The position numbers were made by a program, and so were the translations under genes. Below the pieces are notes generated by a model that did no database searches, was not told the origin of the DNA, and was given only the letters and a program-made list of their open reading frames with translations. Of a stretch of 64,000 nucleotides of DNA, positions 15,653-25,942 are shown one piece after another (the first letter of the stretch is position 1; each line of letters begins with the position of its first letter). The DNA comes from an uncultured Gammaproteobacteria bacterium (GTDB lineage Bacteria > Pseudomonadota > Gammaproteobacteria > JAADHQ01): contig CAMYJO010000006.1 of assembly GCA_947258755.1 (NCBI GenBank), positions 1-64,000 of the forward strand, given 5' to 3'.

Positions 15653-15991
15653 ATGAAAGTAGCCTACATCTTTTCATCCCAGGGTCATACCGTGTCATAC
15701 AAGCTGGGCAAAATGATTCTGCCGCAACTGGAAGAAGACAGGCATGGCGTTGAGGTCGTCGGTATGTTTTTCTTCGAAGACAACAACTATGTTCTGGTCA
15801 AGGGCGATGCTATCGGCGAACGCCTGGCCAAGGTGGCCAAGGAAAAAGGCATGCTGTTAATGGGCTGCGATCAATGCTGCTATGAACGTGAAATTGACGG
15901 CAAGCTGGTTGAAGGTGCGACCATAGGTTGTTTCCCCAACCTGTATGGTGCACTGGCCGGCAACATGCCTGATCAGGTGATTACGCTCTAA
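15653..15991 (+). CDS. DsrE-like small sulfur-relay-type protein
   Basis: Of 112 aa with an alpha/beta DsrE-like pattern (KVAYIFSSQGHTVSYKLG at the N-terminus). It is rich in Cys: C72, C75 and C76 in MGCDQCCYE and C93 in IGCFPNLY. In DsrE/TusD-like proteins such cysteines carry sulfane sulfur. This is a good family guess, with the exact subfamily not certain (I suspect the SaoD-like group). The start ATG at 15653 follows AGGAAAATGTAA. It may donate reducing or sulfane equivalents to the Bcp encoded upstream (inference). Confidence 0.7.
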   Translation: MKVAYIFSSQGHTVSYKLGKMILPQLEEDRHGVEVVGMFFFEDNNYVLVKGDAIGERLAKVAKEKGMLLMGCDQCCYEREIDGKLVEGATIGCFPNLYGALAGNMPDQVITL

Positions 15992-16047
15992 TACGCCGAC
16001 GACCGCGACGAGGATATTAAAGTACTGGCTGGCGAATTGATGACTAT

Positions 16048-16440
16048 TCAGCTCAGCAACTTGGCCAGTGAATCCAGCTTGTTATTCCAGAATTGTTGAT
16101 AGAAGGCGATCCAGCTAGCGGCATCATCCATGGCCTCGGGTTCGAGGTGACAACGATGCATCCGCCCCTCAATCTCTCTCGTTAACAATCCTGCTTTTTC
16201 TTATACTTTCAGATGCTTAGTAATAGCCGGGGCCGACATTGCAAACGGCTCGGCCAACTCCTTGACGGTCATCTCGCCACTACCCAGCCGCGCCAGAATA
16301 CCCCGTCGCGTGGCATCAGCCAGGGCATGCGTGAAATCTTTCAGGCTAACCGGAAAAATAGCTGCACAGGCAAGCGCGCAGTAACAACACTGGCTGTCGT
16401 TGCCGTTAATACCAATAAAAACGGGAAAGGTTTCGGGCAC
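16048..16440 (-). pseudogene. ArsR-family regulator broken by a nonsense codon
   Basis: Read leftward, KDFTHALADATRRGILARL, TVKELAEPFAMSAPAITKHLKV form the ArsR winged helix, but a TAA at 16203-16201 stands where KVLEKAGLL needs a Leu. The same frame then continues EKAGLLTREIEGRMHRCHL, with the C-terminal block IAFYQQFWNNKLDSLAKLL, to a TGA at 16050-16048. A TTA-to-TAA change would explain the break. No good start codon or ribosome site precedes the domain: the part before KDFTH does not resemble ArsR. So this is most likely a decayed gene. ArsR members of this type often sit next to an SRPBCC (START/AHSA1-like) gene, absent here. Confidence 0.8.
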
Positions 16441-16458
16441 GGCTCCCTACAATGAAGC

Positions 16459-17127
16459 TCACTGCTTATCAGGTATGGTTTCCAGCGGTGCGCGCAATTT
16501 AGCAAAATCACGCGGCGCGATGTATTGCATGACCTCTTTACCCTCTTTGTCCAGAATCAGGTCCAGGCCTTGCTGCGGATACAGGTAATGACTGAGTTTA
16601 TCATTGCGACTGATGATTTCATGTGCTTGTCCGAAACGCTGGATAATAATATCCTCATCAAGATCGACAAGCGGGATGAATGTGAGTGTTTTAATCGGCG
16701 CCTGCATAGCCACGGGCAGATCATCACTGTGCATGCGAAAAGTGTGCGCACCGCCCGAACGGATAGCCCGTTGACGCATTGCCGAGATTACATCAGCAGC
16801 AAGCTCAGCGACGATAACCAACCTGCCCGATATTCGTCCCGCAGTAAAATGTGAATAGTACATCTCAACACTGTCATCACCCTTGTCGGTACTGAGTAAA
16901 GCCAGCTTCAGGCCTTCGCCCAGCTCCCTGCGTACTTCCGCCAATGTCGTTCGGCCCAGGGTAAAACCAAACACGGTCGACAAGCCGTCCTCATGCACCT
17001 CGATTTGCCATGGATACGAACCCATCGGGCTACTTGCTTGTCTGGACCAAAATGGGATGGAAAGCACCAGACCCAGCAACAGGATGATCAATATAAATTT
17101 CTTACTCATGGAAATGAATTTTTGCAC
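16459..17127 (-). CDS. exported protein of unknown function
   Basis: Of 222 aa; ATG at 17109 (residue 7) is an equally good start. The N-terminal hydrophobic stretch (residues 11-25) looks like a signal or anchor. The mature part has FGFTLGRTTLAEVRRELGEG, a segment resembling short domains in SmpA/OmlA-type or outer-membrane-associated proteins (weak), then a mixed alpha/beta region. I do not recognise a catalytic motif. Adjacent genes are a broken regulator downstream and an oppositely oriented Na/Pi cotransporter, so no operon. Confidence 0.75.
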   Translation of the reverse strand: MQKFISMSKKFILIILLLGLVLSIPFWSRQASSPMGSYPWQIEVHEDGLSTVFGFTLGRTTLAEVRRELGEGLKLALLSTDKGDDSVEMYYSHFTAGRISGRLVIVAELAADVISAMRQRAIRSGGAHTFRMHSDDLPVAMQAPIKTLTFIPLVDLDEDIIIQRFGQAHEIISRNDKLSHYLYPQQGLDLILDKEGKEVMQYIAPRDFAKLRAPLETIPDKQ

Positions 17128-17209
17128 GCGTTGAATGTGAGTCCCATTCTAAAGGATATAGGCCGTTAATGAAAATGATGCAGTGTGAAACAACACAGGC
17201 CCTGAGCTT

Positions 17210-17238
17210 TTGACCTTGAGGATACGCAGCGTTATATT
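17210..17238 (+). promoter_or_regulatory. sigma-70 promoter of the Na/Pi cotransporter gene
   Basis: TTGACC (17210-17215), exactly 17 bp, then TATATT (17233-17238). Transcription would begin near 17245, leaving a short leader with an AGGAA ribosome site (17258-17262) before the ATC at 17268. Confidence 0.7.
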
Positions 17239-17267
17239 GACTGTAGGGTATTACCACAGGAACTAAC

Positions 17268-18872
17268 ATCATCGATTACCTGCATATCATTATACAGACC
17301 GCCGGCGGGCTTGGCCTGTTCCTATTGGGTATGATCATCCTGACTGATGGACTCAGGGAACTGGTCGGTGACTCCATGCGCGCCGCGTTAATGCGTTTCA
17401 CCCATAGCCCTGTATCAGGGGTGATAACCGGCGCCACCAGTACTGCCATGCTACAGTCCTCGAGCGCAACGACTGTCACTGCCGTTGGTTTTGTCGGCGT
17501 CGGCGTTATCACGTTCCAGGAAGCGCTGGGCATTATCCTGGGTGCGAATATCGGCACAACCATGACCGGATGGTTCGTTGTCATGCTCGGCTTCAAACTG
17601 AAACTAGGGACTATTGTATTACCACTGGTGTTCCTCGGCGCTATATTAAGGCTATTTGGCTCTGGACGACTGGCAGCCAGTGGCTATGCAATCGCCGGCT
17701 TCGGACTTATTTTTGTCGGCATTACCATGATGCAACAGGGCATGAGTGGCCTGGAAAATTTCATTAGCCCCGAGCAGCTTCCCGGTGGCAGTATTGGCGG
17801 ACGCCTGTTACTGGTGGGTATCGGCATTGTCACCACCCTGATAACGCAATCGTCCAGTGCCGGTGTTGCCGCAACGGTCACTGCGCTGTATGCCGGCGCC
17901 ATCAATCTGGAGCAGGGGATCTCACTGATTATTGGAATGGATATTGGCACAACGGTAACGGCGGTGCTGGCCACTATTGGCGGCACGATCAATGCCAAGC
18001 GTACCGGCTATTCGCATGTTGCCTATAACCTGTTTGCCGCAAGCATCGCCCTACTCCTGATAAGCCCGTATATACTACTACTCGGCACCTTGTTTCCTGG
18101 CAACTCCCTGACTAACTCCGGCATTGCCTTGATCAGTTTTCACACCACCTATAATACCCTCGGCGTGCTCATCATATTACCTTTCTTTAACCGTATCACT
18201 CATATGATGGAGGTCCTGGTCCCCGAAAAACCACTGCTGTATACCCAGAAACTCGATAAGTCCCTGTATGAACAAACGGACCTCGCCCTGAATGTCGTCC
18301 AGTCTACCATCAGCGCCGAGTTGCTGGCACTACTGGCACACACCAACTATATCCTTGGCGAAACAACTACTGGATACCACATCGATCTAAATGAATTACA
18401 ACAAGCCTTGAGCAAGACCCGCGTCTATACCGACCGCATCCAGCCTAGCGCCAAAGAGGGGGCCGACTGGGAGCGATTGATTAGCATTATTCATTCACTT
18501 GACCATATTTATAGACTACTGGAGCGTTGCGAGGAAGACCAGGACCGTGCCAACACGGTAAAAGACACGCCTTTTCTGGGTGAGGCACGTACACGACTCA
18601 GCAGCATGATCACGGAAATAATGGATGATATAAAAAACAATCACTGGATAGAGGCATCACAACGCGCCAAAAAGGTTGAGACATGGATTAACAAGCATGT
18701 TGAAGACTTACGCGATAACATTATGATCAAGATCGCCAACAGTGACATTACTGCGCCTGAAGGCACACGTTATCTTGAGGCGTTGCGTTGGCTAGAGCGT
18801 GTCAGCAAGCACATCGCTCGCATCACATATCATTACAGTCGTGGACTGATGGCCAGCGGCATAGAAAACTAA
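17268..18872 (+). CDS. Na/Pi cotransporter family protein (probable ATC start)
   Basis: Sodium-dependent phosphate transporter of the NptA/YjbB type. Two repeated QSSSA-type motifs are seen: LQSSSATTVTAVG and TQSSSAGVAATVT, each with the reentrant loop. The C-terminal third is a PhoU-like helical domain (about residues 330-530). The longest reading with a standard start codon begins at TTG 17325, inside the first membrane segment and without a ribosome site. Upstream codons in the same frame (IIDYLHIIIQTAGGLGLFLLG) encode a full first helix back to ATC 17268, 5 nt after AGGAA; a TAG lies 8 codons further up. The stop overlaps the next ATG. Function is secure, the start codon is inference. Confidence 0.88.
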   Translation: MIDYLHIIIQTAGGLGLFLLGMIILTDGLRELVGDSMRAALMRFTHSPVSGVITGATSTAMLQSSSATTVTAVGFVGVGVITFQEALGIILGANIGTTMTGWFVVMLGFKLKLGTIVLPLVFLGAILRLFGSGRLAASGYAIAGFGLIFVGITMMQQGMSGLENFISPEQLPGGSIGGRLLLVGIGIVTTLITQSSSAGVAATVTALYAGAINLEQGISLIIGMDIGTTVTAVLATIGGTINAKRTGYSHVAYNLFAASIALLLISPYILLLGTLFPGNSLTNSGIALISFHTTYNTLGVLIILPFFNRITHMMEVLVPEKPLLYTQKLDKSLYEQTDLALNVVQSTISAELLALLAHTNYILGETTTGYHIDLNELQQALSKTRVYTDRIQPSAKEGADWERLISIIHSLDHIYRLLERCEEDQDRANTVKDTPFLGEARTRLSSMITEIMDDIKNNHWIEASQRAKKVETWINKHVEDLRDNIMIKIANSDITAPEGTRYLEALRWLERVSKHIARITYHYSRGLMASGIEN

Positions 18873-19423
18873 TGACAAAGGACGAGCAGATTATCGACGC
18901 CACTCGCTGCTGGATAGAGACCGTCGTCATTGGCTATAACTTCTGTCCGTTTGCAGGGCGGGTACTGGCAAACAATAGCATTTACTTCCACGTCAGTCAT
19001 GCGACCGATATGGAAAGTAGTCTTGTTGAATTAATCGAAGAATGCAAACGCCTCGATGAATCGGACTCAATTGAAACCACCTTACTTATTTTTCCTGATC
19101 ACTACAGTGATTTCGATGATTTCCTCGATTTGCTCGACATCGGCGAACGCCTGATGTCTGAACAGGGATATGAAGGTATTTATCAACTCGCCAGCTTTCA
19201 CCCACTTTACCGCTTTGCAGACAGCACAGACGACGACCCCGCCAACTACACCAATCGCTCCCCTTACCCGATGCTGCATCTACTGCGCGAGAGCAGCCTG
19301 GAAGCAGCCCTGGAAAAATACGAACGGCCTGAGGACATTCCGCAAAACAATATCAACAAGGCAAACGCAGTGGGACTTGCTGCGCTACAAGCACAATTAC
19401 TCGCTTGTTACAAAAAGGGCTGA
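18872..19423 (+). CDS. DUF1415 family protein
   Basis: Of 183 aa. The start ATG at 18872 shares one base with the TAA of the transporter gene (TAATG), so the two are translationally coupled; a longer reading from 18788 lies inside the transporter. The protein has YNFCPFAGRV near residue 20, a region of Asp/Glu pairs, and GIYQLASFHPLYRFAD, all DUF1415 blocks. Conserved in proteobacteria with no known function. Cytoplasmic, no membrane segment. It may be linked to phosphate uptake by its neighbour only by position. Confidence 0.9.
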   Translation: MTKDEQIIDATRCWIETVVIGYNFCPFAGRVLANNSIYFHVSHATDMESSLVELIEECKRLDESDSIETTLLIFPDHYSDFDDFLDLLDIGERLMSEQGYEGIYQLASFHPLYRFADSTDDDPANYTNRSPYPMLHLLRESSLEAALEKYERPEDIPQNNINKANAVGLAALQAQLLACYKKG

Positions 19424-19510
19424 AACAGCTCATGCAGTTACAGGTCAGATGATTCTATGACATGAAAATAAAAAGACAGAAACAGCCGCCTGTGGTCTTA
19501 AGCTTTTGTA

Positions 19511-19562
19511 GGAGCGGCCCTTGGCCGCGATTCATTAGCATATCGCGGCCAAGGGCCGCTCC
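19511..19562. repeat. perfect 21-bp inverted repeat (GGAGCGGCC family)
   Basis: GGAGCGGCCCTTGGCCGCGAT (19511-19531) is complementary to 19542-19562, with a 10-nt loop. Half of a copy, TCGCGGCAAAGTGCCGCTCCCAC, is near 59398-59420. It belongs to a REP-like family known widely in Pseudomonas and relatives (family knowledge). It is next to the heptamer repeat at 19591. Confidence 0.85.
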
Positions 19563-19590
19563 CACATTGGGTCGCTCTAACATCATTTAC

Positions 19591-19618
19591 TCGCTACTAG
19601 CTACTCGCCACTAGCTAC
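19591..19618. repeat. four heptamers TMGCYAC
   Basis: TCGCTAC, TAGCTAC, TCGCCAC, TAGCTAC in tandem. They lie 6 bp beyond the stop of the leftward lytic transglycosylase gene. The same unit forms the larger array at 22707-22812. Confidence 0.85.
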
Positions 19619-19624
19619 TTGTCA

Positions 19625-20257
19625 TTAAAACGGCCACAAACTCCAGCCACCCTTGTCCAGTTGACCGGCACACTGTTTAAGTTGAGCACGATAGCTACTG
19701 GCGCGGGCCTCAACCTTACGCGCCACCTTGATTAGCCATGGTTTCTTACGCCAGGTCTTGCGCTGAAAACCACCATGACCTTCGTGATAGGCAAGGTACT
19801 GGTTATAGGCATCCCATTTCGAGATGCCTAACTTTTGATAACTAATATTTCCATACCAGCCAATAAAATCAACGGCATCATCATAATCATCCCGGTCCGC
19901 CCAACGATTTCCAGTCGACTTGCGATACCAGTCCCAGGTGCTGTCCAACACCTGCGCATAGCCATAGGCGGATGATTTTCGAAACCATGGAATCACCCAC
20001 AGCAAGGTATCACGAGGCGCCTTTGCATCATCCCTGAAACGCGACTCCTGGTAGATAATCGCTAGCTGCACATGGACTGGTACGCCCCATTTCTTGTAAC
20101 TGGCATAAGATTCTTTATACCAGTCATCCTTTTCATTAAAAATGGCACAACCATCGCGAACATCCTTAGGTGGCGACGTCGAACAACCCGCCACCATCAA
20201 ATACACTACAAAAACTGGAAATACCAGAAAAACAAAAAACGATTTTTTCATCAACAT
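19625..20257 (-). CDS. SLT-type lytic transglycosylase lipoprotein
   Basis: Of 210 aa: lipoprotein signal peptide with lipobox MVAGC (Cys25), then a soluble lytic transglycosylase domain. The catalytic Glu71 is in LAIIYQESRFRDD, followed by AYGYAQVLDSTWDWY and YLAYHEGHGGF, the G-Q and AYN/H blocks of the SLT fold. It would cleave the glycan chain of peptidoglycan at the outer membrane inner face. No extra domains. Transcribed with hslO downstream order: hslO start is 906 bp away, the two genes co-oriented with only 18 bp between them. Confidence 0.87.
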   Translation of the reverse strand: MLMKKSFFVFLVFPVFVVYLMVAGCSTSPPKDVRDGCAIFNEKDDWYKESYASYKKWGVPVHVQLAIIYQESRFRDDAKAPRDTLLWVIPWFRKSSAYGYAQVLDSTWDWYRKSTGNRWADRDDYDDAVDFIGWYGNISYQKLGISKWDAYNQYLAYHEGHGGFQRKTWRKKPWLIKVARKVEARASSYRAQLKQCAGQLDKGGWSLWPF

Positions 20258-20275
20258 AAGGTGGGCAAATGGGGA

Positions 20276-21163
20276 TTATTGACGAGTGTCCGGTGCACGT
20301 ATCATCAGCCCCGGATTGAATATGGTCTCCACATCAATGGCGTCAAACTCATAATGAAAATTGCAGAAGTTACAATCGACACCGACATGACCTTGCTCAG
20401 ACAGTATATCCTTGACCTCCTGATAACCAAGATTATGCAAGGTCTTCTCGATTTTTTCCCGTGAACAGGTACAGGCAAACTCAATGACATCGGGCGAAAA
20501 CAGACGCACGTCATCTTCATGGTAGAGCCGACGCAAGATTTCTGGTGCTGATAATGTTCGCAATTCATCCTTCTTCAGCGTATTGGCAAGCAGCACCAGC
20601 CGATTCCAATCATCTTTTTCTTCCAGGTCGTCAATCGATTCAGCCGGCATTTGCTGCAGCAGGAATCCGCCCGCCATGTGCTCATCAGCCGACAACCACA
20701 GGCGCGTCTCGAGTTGCTCGGAACGTAAAAAGTATTCCTCAAGGGCTTCGGCTATACCTTCATCACCGAGCTCAACTATACCCTGGTAACGCTCCGCGGC
20801 GTTTTCCATTTCAATCGTGATGACCAGCTTGGCATCACCAAACATCTCTTTCAGTCCAGCCTGCAGCTCCTGATCCTCATCATAACTGGCCATCGCCCGG
20901 ACGGTTTTATCTGTTTTGACCTGAACCACCAGCATCGACACCGGGCCGTCTCCCTTGATTTGCAAGGTGATAGAACCGAGGAACTTAATAGTCGCGCTTA
21001 GCAACACTGTCGCGGCCATTGCCTCTCCCAAGACATCGCGCACCAGCGGCGGATAGGTATGCCGGTCAAGGATCGCTTTCCAGGAGTTTTGCAATTGCAC
21101 TACTTCTCCACGAACCTGAACGCCATCAAAAATAAATCGATGCAGCAGGTCTTTTTTTTTCAT
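20276..21163 (-). CDS. hslO: 33-kDa redox-regulated chaperonin Hsp33
   Basis: Holdase chaperone activated by oxidation and unfolding in the cytoplasm. Of 295 aa. The zinc-binding cysteines are C231 and C233 (FACTCS) and C264 and C267 (DCNFCNFHY), the CxC...CxxC redox switch. N-terminal region DLLHRFIFDGVQVRGEVVQL is the family start. It is the only gene of its type, 18 bp upstream of the transglycosylase and 40 bp downstream of gatB, so it may be cotranscribed with gatB. Confidence 0.95.
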   Translation of the reverse strand: MKKKDLLHRFIFDGVQVRGEVVQLQNSWKAILDRHTYPPLVRDVLGEAMAATVLLSATIKFLGSITLQIKGDGPVSMLVVQVKTDKTVRAMASYDEDQELQAGLKEMFGDAKLVITIEMENAAERYQGIVELGDEGIAEALEEYFLRSEQLETRLWLSADEHMAGGFLLQQMPAESIDDLEEKDDWNRLVLLANTLKKDELRTLSAPEILRRLYHEDDVRLFSPDVIEFACTCSREKIEKTLHNLGYQEVKDILSEQGHVGVDCNFCNFHYEFDAIDVETIFNPGLMIRAPDTRQ

Positions 21164-21203
21164 AAACCTGTCCCCGTCATTACACTGTTCATTATCTGTC
21201 CGC

Positions 21204-22649
21204 TCATGGTGCCAACTTTTGTTTAAGCAACTGATTGACCTGCCCGGGATTGGCCTTACCTGCGGAGGCCTTCATGACCTGGCCGACAAAAAAGCCAAGG
21301 ACCTTGTCTTTACCCGCCCTGAACTGCTCAACCTGATCGGGGTTAGCGGCGATAATATCGTCAATGATTTTTTCAATCGCGCCACTATCGGTAATCTGTT
21401 TCAAGCCACGCGACTCGATAATCGCGTCGGCACTACCCTCACCTTGCCACATGGCCTCAAAAACATCCTTGGCAATCTTGCCGGAAATCGTATTATCGAT
21501 GACTCTTTGCAGTAAACCACCCAACTGCTCTGCACTGATCTTACTGTCGGTGATATCCAGATTTTCCTTGTTCAGCATGCTGGCCACGGAACCGATCACC
21601 CAGTTCGCCGCCAGTTTTGCATCACCACTGGCTTCGACCAGGGACTCGAAAAAATCAGCTAGTGCGCGACTGGCGGTCAGCACATCGGCATCGCCCTGCT
21701 TGAGACTGTAATCTGTGATAAAGCGTGCTTTTTTCTGCTCTGGTAATTCGGGCAGGGTAGCTTCGATACCACGTAGATACGCATCTGTCAGCTCGACCGG
21801 CAATAGATCGGGATCGGGGAAATAACGATAATCATTGGCCTCTTCCTTGCTACGCATGGAACGGGTCTCATTTTTATCAGCGTCATACAGGCGTGTTTCC
21901 TGGACTATCTCACCACCGCCTTCAATGATATCGATTTGACGTTCTACCTCTATGTTAATGGCTCGTTCAACAAAGCGAAAAGAATTGATGTTTTTCAGTT
22001 CAGCACGGGTACCGAATTCCTGCTGCCCCTGGGGACGCACGGACACATTGGCATCACAACGAAATGACCCTTCCTGCATATTGCCATCACAAATACCAAG
22101 ATAGGTAACCAGTGAGTGAATCTTTTTCATGTAGGCAACCGCTTCTTTGGCCGAGCGCATATCCGGTTCGGAAACGATTTCCAGCAACGGCGTCCCGGCC
22201 CGGTTCAGGTCGATACCGGTCATACCCTGAAAATCTTCATGCAATGATTTACCGGCATCCTCTTCCAGGTGGGCACGGGTGACGCCAATGCTTTTTATCG
22301 CACCATCCTCAAGCTCGATATCAATATTACCGCGTTCAACAATCGGTAATTCAAATTGCGATATCTGATAACCTTTCGGCAGGTCTGGATAAAAATAATT
22401 CTTGCGCGCAAATACCGAGCGCCGCGAAACATTGGCACCAATAGCCAGACCAAAACTGGCGGCCATACGCACAACCTCTTTGTTTAAAACCGGCAATACG
22501 CCCGGCAGGCCGAGATCAACGGCACAGGCCTGGGTATTCGGGGCGGCGCCGTAGGCGGTCGATGCCCCGGAAAATATCTTGCTCTCAGTGGCAAGCTGGG
22601 CATGTATTTCCAGACCGATGACTACTTCCCACATTGTTGGGTTCCTCAT
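21204..22649 (-). CDS. gatB: aspartyl/glutamyl-tRNA amidotransferase subunit B
   Basis: 481 aa, full length. It carries the kinase half of the GatCAB complex that corrects Glu-tRNA-Gln and Asp-tRNA-Asn. Visible marks: [10 protein letters not shown] at the N-terminus (residues 10-19), [17 protein letters not shown] and [11 protein letters not shown] for the ATP/metal site, and the C-terminal Yqey-like tail ending [20 protein letters not shown]. The order is gatC-gatA-gatB leftward, interrupted by a 168-bp spacer with a heptamer array after gatA. Confidence 0.97.
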   Translation of the reverse strand: MRNPTMWEVVIGLEIHAQLATESKIFSGASTAYGAAPNTQACAVDLGLPGVLPVLNKEVVRMAASFGLAIGANVSRRSVFARKNYFYPDLPKGYQISQFELPIVERGNIDIELEDGAIKSIGVTRAHLEEDAGKSLHEDFQGMTGIDLNRAGTPLLEIVSEPDMRSAKEAVAYMKKIHSLVTYLGICDGNMQEGSFRCDANVSVRPQGQQEFGTRAELKNINSFRFVERAINIEVERQIDIIEGGGEIVQETRLYDADKNETRSMRSKEEANDYRYFPDPDLLPVELTDAYLRGIEATLPELPEQKKARFITDYSLKQGDADVLTASRALADFFESLVEASGDAKLAANWVIGSVASMLNKENLDITDSKISAEQLGGLLQRVIDNTISGKIAKDVFEAMWQGEGSADAIIESRGLKQITDSGAIEKIIDDIIAANPDQVEQFRAGKDKVLGFFVGQVMKASAGKANPGQVNQLLKQKLAP

Positions 22650-22706
22650 ATTTTTTCAGTATGGCTATTGAGCCATTTTTCTTACAATTAATAACCACAT
22701 ACTCAA

Positions 22707-22813
<107 letters not shown>

Positions 22814-22817
22814 GATT

Positions 22818-24272
22818 TTACTCATACCCCGGAGGGACTTGCTTATGCCAATTGGTCTCACATTGAAACTGGTGTGCGATATTGAGCAAGCGTGATTCAT
22901 CAAAATAATTACCGATGATCTGCAGCCCCACGGGACGATTATCTACAAAACCGGCCGGTATCGACATACCCGGCAAGCCCGCCAGGTTAACGGCGATGGT
23001 ATAGATGTCGGACAAATACATACTGACCGGATCATCACTCTTTTCGCCGATATCAAATGCCACTGACGGCGCCGTCGGCCCCATGATTACATCGACCTGT
23101 TCAAAGGCCTTTTTATAATCATCACTGATCAGATGACGCAATTGCTGTGCCTTCAGATAATAGGCATCGTAGTAACCGGCTGATAATGCATAGGTACCGA
23201 TCATGATACGGCGCTTGACCTCGGCACCAAAACCCTCACCACGGGAACGCTTATACAGATCTTCGAGGTCAACTGGGTCCTCACAACGATGACCGAAACG
23301 CACGCCATCAAATCGAGACAGGTTGGATGAACACTCGGCCATGGCCACGACGTAGTAGGTAGGTATCGACAGACCGCTATTGGGAAGACTGATATCCACC
23401 AAGCTTGCGCCCATTTTCTCGTATTCCTGCAAGGCCGCCTGAATCACGCTGGCAACGCCATCATCCAGGCCTTCGGCAAAAAATTCCGCCGGAATGCCAA
23501 TCCTGAGTCCTTCAATAGATTGGTCTAAATTACCTGTATAATCAGGTACTTCCCTATCAACACTGGTCGAATCGTGATGATCAAAACCGGCCATGGCATT
23601 CAACAACATGGCCGCATCCTCAGCGCTACGCGCCATCGGCCCACCCTGGTCCAGACTGGAAGCAAAGGCGATCATGCCATAGCGCGAAACACGGCCATAG
23701 GTAGGTTTCAGACCGGTAATTCCACACAAAGAAGCAGGTTGACGTATCGAACCGCCGGTATCTGTACCAGTCGCCACCGGCGCCAGCTGCGCCGCTACCG
23801 CTGACGCTGAACCTCCGGAAGAGCCACCGGGCACGGCCAGTAAGTCCCACGGATTCTTGACCGCGCCGTAAAAACTGTTCTCGTTTGACGAGCCCATGGC
23901 AAATTCATCCATATTGGTCTTGCCCAACATAACCATGCCGGCCTCGTTGAGACGCGTAACGACTGTCGCATCATAGGGAGCAATAAAATTAGCCAACATT
24001 TTGGAACCACAACTGGTACGAACCCCTTGTATGCAAAATATATCTTTCTGTGCAATTGGAATACCGGTTAACGGGCCGGCCGTGCCGCTCTTATATTGTT
24101 GGTCCGCGATCCGTGCTGCGGCCAGGGCCTGCTCGGCAGTCACGCTGATGAAGCTGTTCAGATCTTTATCCAGCGACTCAATCCGGTTCAGATAGACCCG
24201 AGTCAGTTCTTCACTGGAAAAGTCGCCATTTTTCAGCCCGGCAGATAGCTCGGCAACGTTCTTATCATGCAT
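22818..24272 (-). CDS. gatA: glutamyl-tRNA(Gln) amidotransferase subunit A
   Basis: 484 aa. Amidase of the GatCAB complex, providing ammonia from glutamine. The Ser-cisSer-Lys triad is visible: K76 in AQKDIF, S151 in [10 protein letters not shown] and S175 in [10 protein letters not shown]. It follows gatC after 44 bp. Length and all core motifs are as usual. Confidence 0.97.
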   Translation of the reverse strand: MHDKNVAELSAGLKNGDFSSEELTRVYLNRIESLDKDLNSFISVTAEQALAAARIADQQYKSGTAGPLTGIPIAQKDIFCIQGVRTSCGSKMLANFIAPYDATVVTRLNEAGMVMLGKTNMDEFAMGSSNENSFYGAVKNPWDLLAVPGGSSGGSASAVAAQLAPVATGTDTGGSIRQPASLCGITGLKPTYGRVSRYGMIAFASSLDQGGPMARSAEDAAMLLNAMAGFDHHDSTSVDREVPDYTGNLDQSIEGLRIGIPAEFFAEGLDDGVASVIQAALQEYEKMGASLVDISLPNSGLSIPTYYVVAMAECSSNLSRFDGVRFGHRCEDPVDLEDLYKRSRGEGFGAEVKRRIMIGTYALSAGYYDAYYLKAQQLRHLISDDYKKAFEQVDVIMGPTAPSVAFDIGEKSDDPVSMYLSDIYTIAVNLAGLPGMSIPAGFVDNRPVGLQIIGNYFDESRLLNIAHQFQCETNWHKQVPPGYE

Positions 24273-24316
24273 AGTTAATCCAGATTATTTTCGTAGATTT
24301 CATTATAATTACTTTA

Positions 24317-24604
24317 TTATTCAATAACTTGTGGAACAAGGTAGAGGCCGCGCTCAACCTTCGGCGCGCATTTTTGGAACAATTCGCGCTGGTCTGTCTC
24401 GGTCACCTTATCTTCACGCAAGCGTTGCGGTAGTTCAAGCGGATGGGCCATGGGTTCAATGCCTGCGGTATCGACTGAGCTCATTTGCTCGACCAATTCG
24501 AGGATATTGGACAAGTTGGTGGTGTACTCGGGTATGTCCGCCTCATCAATCGCCAAGCCGGCTAGATGGGCGATTCGGGCGACTTCGTCTGCATCCAGTG
24601 ACAT
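24317..24604 (-). CDS. gatC: glutamyl-tRNA(Gln) amidotransferase subunit C
   Basis: 95 aa from the ATG at 24604, which follows AGGAGAACAG; a longer reading from 24685 would begin inside unrelated sequence. The peptide starts MSLDADEVARIAHLAGLAID and has the usual EPMAHP and LREDKV. Stabilises and tethers the GatAB complex. First gene of the leftward gatCAB set, divergent from mreB (133 bp). Confidence 0.93.
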   Translation of the reverse strand: MSLDADEVARIAHLAGLAIDEADIPEYTTNLSNILELVEQMSSVDTAGIEPMAHPLELPQRLREDKVTETDQRELFQKCAPKVERGLYLVPQVIE

Positions 24605-24647
24605 TCTGTTCTCCTGTCCGTTGCGACACATTAGTAAAAAAGTGTAA

Positions 24648-25784
<1,137 letters not shown>

Positions 25785-25866
25785 TCCACTGAAAAAGCCG
25801 GATATAAAATCATCACTACAAATTAACGGGATGATGAACTATCAGCATTCTAACCAATCAAACCCT

Positions 25867-25911
25867 GTAGCCTGAAGCACCCACTAAGGTACGCCGTTGT
25901 GGGCAGGCTAC
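25867..25911. promoter_or_regulatory. hairpin between mreB and mreC
   Basis: GTAGCCTG (25867-25874) pairs with CAGGCTAC (25904-25911); inside, CCCAC (25880-25884) pairs with GTGGG (25899-25903). A 10-nt direct repeat GAAGCACCCA occurs in the left arm (25874-25883) and again at 25934-25943, ending in the mreC start. It may be an attenuator or stability element; no U-tract follows, so a plain terminator is unlikely. Confidence 0.6.
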
Positions 25912-25942
25912 TGATCATTAATGCAGGCGGGAGGAAGCACCC

